From the NCBI RefSeq assembly GCF_023223525.1, contig NZ_JALPRX010000054.1, positions 1 to 64,000 of the forward strand: a stretch of 64,000 bases of DNA, written 5' to 3'. The notes beneath the pieces are model-generated. The model was not told the DNA's origin. It was given only the letters and a program-made list of their open reading frames with translations, and did not search any database. The position numbers and the translations under genes were made by a program. Shown here piece by piece: positions 61,472-64,000 of this stretch. Within the stretch, counting starts at the first letter, position 1. Every line of letters starts with the position of its first letter. Source of the stretch: Roseomonas acroporae. GTDB taxonomy: Bacteria; Pseudomonadota; Alphaproteobacteria; Acetobacterales; Acetobacteraceae.

Positions 61472-62646
61472 GGCAAGGCCTGCCCACCATAGCGCCGGTC
61501 CAGCAACAGGCCGATCCGGTCGCGCTGGATCTCGCTGGTGCCGTCGACATAGGCGGCGATGCGGGCGGCGGCGAGGTGGCGGGCGAAGGGCTGCGCGTCG
61601 GTCAGCCCGTCCGCGCCCATCGCCTGCATGCAGGCCGAGACGGCGGGCAGCGCCATCTCGACCGCGAAGAGCTTGGCCTGCGACGCCTCCAGGATCGCGT
61701 CCCGCCCCTGCTCGACCAGCAGCGCGGCACGGTCGACGAGCAGCCGCGACGCCTCCAGCCGGGTCGCCACCTCGGCCAGCGACCAGCGCAGCCCCTGGTG
61801 CTCCAGCAGCGTGCGGCCGAAGGCCCGGCGCGTGCCGGCATGGTCCACGGCCCGACCCAGGCATTCGGCGACCATCCCGTTCACCATCGCCGACACGTGG
61901 ACGCGGGCGGCGGTGATGCCGGCCATGGCGCGCCGGAACGCCTCGCCGGGCGGGGCGAGCAGGTCGGCATCGGGGACGAACACGTCGTCGAGGGCGATGG
62001 CCGCCGCGCCGATCGCGCCGCCGCCGATCAGCCCGTAGGGCGCGCCGCGCGTGACGCCCGGGGCGCGCAGGTCCGCCAGGAAGCAGGCGATGCCCCGGGC
62101 GCCGCTGCCGGGGGCCGTCTGGGCGTGGAGCAGGGCCAGGTCGGCATGGGTGCCGTTGGTGACCCAGGCCTTGTCGCCGCGCAGGCGCCAGCCGCCATCC
62201 ACCTTCGTGGCCAGCGTGGCCATGGCCGAGGCGTCGCTGCCGGCGCCGGGCTCGGTGAGGACGATGGTGGAGACCAGATCGCCCGCGAGCAGGCCCGGCA
62301 GCCAGCGTTCCCGCTGCTCCGGCGTGCCCTCGCGGACCAGCCGCGCGATGCCGCTCTGCAGGTTGTTGAGCGCGAAGGCGGAGGCCATGCAGGCCCGCGC
62401 CATCGTCTCGGCGACGTGGATCTTGCAGGGGAAGGAGGCGCCCTGCCCGCCCAGCGCCCGCGGCACCGTCAGCCCCGCGAAGCCCTCGGCGGCGTAGCGG
62501 CGGAAGGCCGGGCGCGGCAGCGCCTCGCGCCGCCGCTCCCGCCCGGCGGCGTCGGGCGCGATCACCGCCGCCGCGAAGGCGGCGGCGCGGGCGACGAAAG
62601 CCCGCTCCTCCGCGGGGAGCGGCGGATCCATGGTCGGGCCGGTCAT
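61468..62646 (-). CDS. Acyl-CoA dehydrogenase
   Basis: The 392-residue FAD enzyme has the ADH signature [13 protein letters not shown] near 130, [21 protein letters not shown], and the C-terminal [17 protein letters not shown], with the YVDGT active region near 370. Cys/Glu base not distinctly assignable. GGGGAGG precedes ATG 62646. Substrate chain length cannot be predicted. Same strand as acuI, which begins 131 bases after its stop. Confidence 0.93.
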   Translation of the reverse strand: MTGPTMDPPLPAEERAFVARAAAFAAAVIAPDAAGRERRREALPRPAFRRYAAEGFAGLTVPRALGGQGASFPCKIHVAETMARACMASAFALNNLQSGIARLVREGTPEQRERWLPGLLAGDLVSTIVLTEPGAGSDASAMATLATKVDGGWRLRGDKAWVTNGTHADLALLHAQTAPGSGARGIACFLADLRAPGVTRGAPYGLIGGGAIGAAAIALDDVFVPDADLLAPPGEAFRRAMAGITAARVHVSAMVNGMVAECLGRAVDHAGTRRAFGRTLLEHQGLRWSLAEVATRLEASRLLVDRAALLVEQGRDAILEASQAKLFAVEMALPAVSACMQAMGADGLTDAQPFARHLAAARIAAYVDGTSEIQRDRIGLLLDRRYGGQALP

Positions 62647-62753
62647 CGGCGTTCCTCCCCTTGCTCAGGCAAACCGTCGTCGGAGGCGGGACGCCTCGGG
62701 CCCTCCCCTGCCCGCCACGCGGCGCGAGGCCGGGCCGGGCCTGGAGGGACTGG

Positions 62754-62837
62754 TAGAGCATTTTCGCGCCGGGTGGACGTGCCCGGCGGCGGGGGAGAGC
62801 GTGAAACCGACGGCCGGCGCCGTTCCGGCCCGACCGC
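62754..62837 (-). repeat. Double-hairpin repeat element, copy D (reverse, decayed)
   Basis: Read on the minus strand, it has GGCCGGAACGGCGCCGG, then GCCGGG / CCCGGC with GAAAATGC-TCTA at the end (62754-62765 on the plus strand). Orientation is opposite to copies A-C. Hairpin 1 left arm and the GCATTTTC arm are lost. It lies in the gap between the acyl-CoA dehydrogenase and Lrp genes. Confidence 0.5.
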
Positions 62838-62941
62838 GCCGGACCACCGGCCCCGGCCACGACCACGGCCCTAACCGCGCCTGCGCCGCCACGGCTCCCC
62901 GCTTCCGGAGCGGCTTCCGTTCGCACGGCTCGCGAAATCCG

Positions 62942-63514
62942 CTACGGCTCCTTGTCCCGCCGGGCATCCTCGCCCGATCGGGCGTTGCCTCCGACCGGGA
63001 TCCGCGCCGGCCTGCCTTCCGGCGAGCGCCGTCCGCGCAGCGCGGCGAGCGGCAGGCGGCCGGATTCCTTCAGCCGCTCCAGCACGATCGAGGAGCGGAC
63101 CCGCGCCACGCTGCCGTGCGGCAGCAGCACGTCGTTCACCAGCGCCGAGAGGTCCTGGAGGTCTGGCAGCACGGCCTTGAGCAGGTAGTCCGTGTCGCCG
63201 GTCATGGCGTAGGCCTCCTGCACCGCGTCCAGCCGCGCCACCAGTTCGCGGAAGCGGCGGGCATTGTCGCCGGTATGGGTGGCCAGCGTGACCTGGATGA
63301 ACACCAGCAGCCGCAGGCCGAGCCGTTCCGCCGCCAGCTCGGCCCGGTAGCCGCGGATCAGCCCCGCCGCCTCCAGCGCCGTGCGCCGGCGCGAGCATTG
63401 CGAGGCGGAGAGGCCGACCCGCTCGCCGGCTTCCTGGTTGGTCAGCCGGCCGTCCTCCTGCAGCACGGCGAGCAGGCGCAGGTCGGCGGCGTCGAGACTG
63501 ACGATATCATGCAT
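62942..63514 (-). CDS. Lrp/AsnC-family transcriptional regulator
   Basis: The 190-residue protein begins at ATG 63514 with MHDIVSLDAADLRLLAVLQEDGRLTNQEAGERVGLSASQCSRRR (helix-turn-helix), followed by the RAM-like ligand domain (TGDTDYLLKAV, VARVRSSIVLERLKES). The Arg-rich last 35 residues are unusual. It diverges from hppD across a 120-base gap with an imperfect palindrome and probably controls tyrosine breakdown. Confidence 0.9.
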   Translation of the reverse strand: MHDIVSLDAADLRLLAVLQEDGRLTNQEAGERVGLSASQCSRRRTALEAAGLIRGYRAELAAERLGLRLLVFIQVTLATHTGDNARRFRELVARLDAVQEAYAMTGDTDYLLKAVLPDLQDLSALVNDVLLPHGSVARVRSSIVLERLKESGRLPLAALRGRRSPEGRPARIPVGGNARSGEDARRDKEP

Positions 63515-63541
63515 GCCGAGGCATCCCGACGCATGTTCCGT

Positions 63542-63572
63542 GCGGAATTTCGGCCATACGGCCTCATTCCGC
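63542..63572. promoter_or_regulatory. Probable Lrp-type operator
   Basis: GCGGAAT (63542-63548) pairs with ATTCCGC (63566-63572), and inside it GGCC...GGCC gives an imperfect 31-bp palindrome. It sits between the lrp-like gene and hppD, 28 bases from one start and about 63 from the other. Binding is inferred. Confidence 0.5.
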
Positions 63573-63634
63573 AAGCCTCTTGCGCGGCTTCCGCCCTAGC
63601 CTTGCGCGAAGCAGAGCTTTCGAGGAGGCGTGCC

Positions 63635-64000
63635 ATGGGTCCCTTTCCGCACGATGCGCCGCGCGCGACGATCAGCCCGCACAACCCGATGGGCACGGAC
63701 GGCTTCGGCTTCGTCGAGTACGCGCATCCCGAGCCGGAGAGGCTGCACGCGCTGTTCCGGCAGATGGGCTTCGCGGCGGTGGCGCGGCACCGCGCGAAGC
63801 GGGCCACCCTCTACCGGCAGGGCGACATCGACTACCTGGTGACCGAGGAGCCGGGCAGCCACGCCGCCCGCTTCGCCGAGGCGCACGGCCCCTGCGTCCC
63901 GTCCATGGCCTTTCGGGTGGTGGATGCGCGGCACGCCTACCATCGCGCGCTGGAGCTGGGCGCGGAGCCGGCCGAGGCGGGGCGGACGCTGGACGTGCCG
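63635..64000 (+). CDS. hppD: 4-Hydroxyphenylpyruvate dioxygenase (N-terminal part, cut by window end)
   Basis: The open frame runs from ATG 63635 (GGAGG 7 bases upstream) to the window end, 122 codons. It reads NPMGTDGFGFVEYAHPEPERLHALFRQMGF, then ATLYRQGDIDYLVT and SMAFRVVDARHAYHRALELGAEPAE, the first vicinal-oxygen-chelate half of HPPD. The iron ligands lie in the missing C-terminal half. The enzyme makes homogentisate from tyrosine breakdown. Confidence 0.9.
   Translation, partial: MGPFPHDAPRATISPHNPMGTDGFGFVEYAHPEPERLHALFRQMGFAAVARHRAKRATLYRQGDIDYLVTEEPGSHAARFAEAHGPCVPSMAFRVVDARHAYHRALELGAEPAEAGRTLDVP

Overview
The window is very GC-rich (host part roughly 70-75% by eye), rich in overlapping ATGA/TGATG starts, and carries a hemC-hemD-Mic60/mitofilin-hemY cluster and an acnA|ccmAB divergon. 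Together these point to an alphaproteobacterium, most likely an Acetobacteraceae / Roseomonas-like organism. The assignment rests on gene content only.

Positions 1-21435 are the right-hand part of an integrated temperate phage. The left end, with the tail, the lysis genes and the intact target tRNA, lies outside the window. On the minus strand, in transcription order from about 7.74 kb leftward, lie the packaging and head genes: TerS, a 59-aa ORF, TerL, a papain-like small protein, an 85-aa protein, portal, a Bbp19-like small protein, scaffold, major capsid, an 83-aa protein and the start of a beta-helix tail spike. This is a podovirus (T7/BPP-1-like) head module. Between 8.4 and 14.4 kb lies a minus-strand replication module: primase-helicase, VRR-NUC nuclease, a 28-aa membrane peptide, DEAD-type helicase, a GcrA-C-like zinc protein and small proteins. 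At 15.9-16.9 kb is an immunity switch, with a YdaS/Cro-like gene diverging from an XRE repressor that has a coiled-coil tail instead of an S24 peptidase. A tightly overlapping plus-strand operon follows: Rha/KilAC antirepressor, unknown proteins, a stand-alone ClpX zinc finger, a MerR-type excisionase candidate and a tyrosine integrase. It ends at a tRNA 3'-end remnant (attR, about 21436-21470).

From 21.5 kb to the end is host chromosome. In order it holds nnrD, a ParA-like ATPase, AlaX-type editing protein, a mercaptopyruvate sulfurtransferase-metC pair, an AI-2E family permease, ggt, a YraN protein and two coupled SGNH hydrolases. Next come a paralogue of a prophage gene, ccmAB, acnA, a TIM-barrel amidohydrolase, a low-GC one-gene insert (39.7-40.7 kb), a secreted protein, an MFS permease and lrgA/lrgB. 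These are followed by an amidase-like protein, a peptide ABC importer (SBP and two permeases), an alpha/beta hydrolase, PhoX, the heme/Mic60 operon, tRNA-Thr(CGT), acuI-like MDR, an acyl-CoA dehydrogenase, and an Lrp regulator diverging from hppD (cut by the window end).

The strongest unexplained signals are these: a mirror-image promoter/operator structure between TerS and the DUF29 gene; a dispersed double-hairpin repeat with compensatory base changes (24.0 and 52.1 kb, decayed copies at 61.4 and 62.8 kb), one copy nested inside a second repeat family; many short in-frame and intergenic tandem repeats found only in the host half; a low-GC orphan gene bracketed by near-identical 13-bp direct repeats; and prophage proteins that look like pieces of host regulators (ClpX zinc finger, GcrA C-terminus, and a paralogue of a chromosomal gene).
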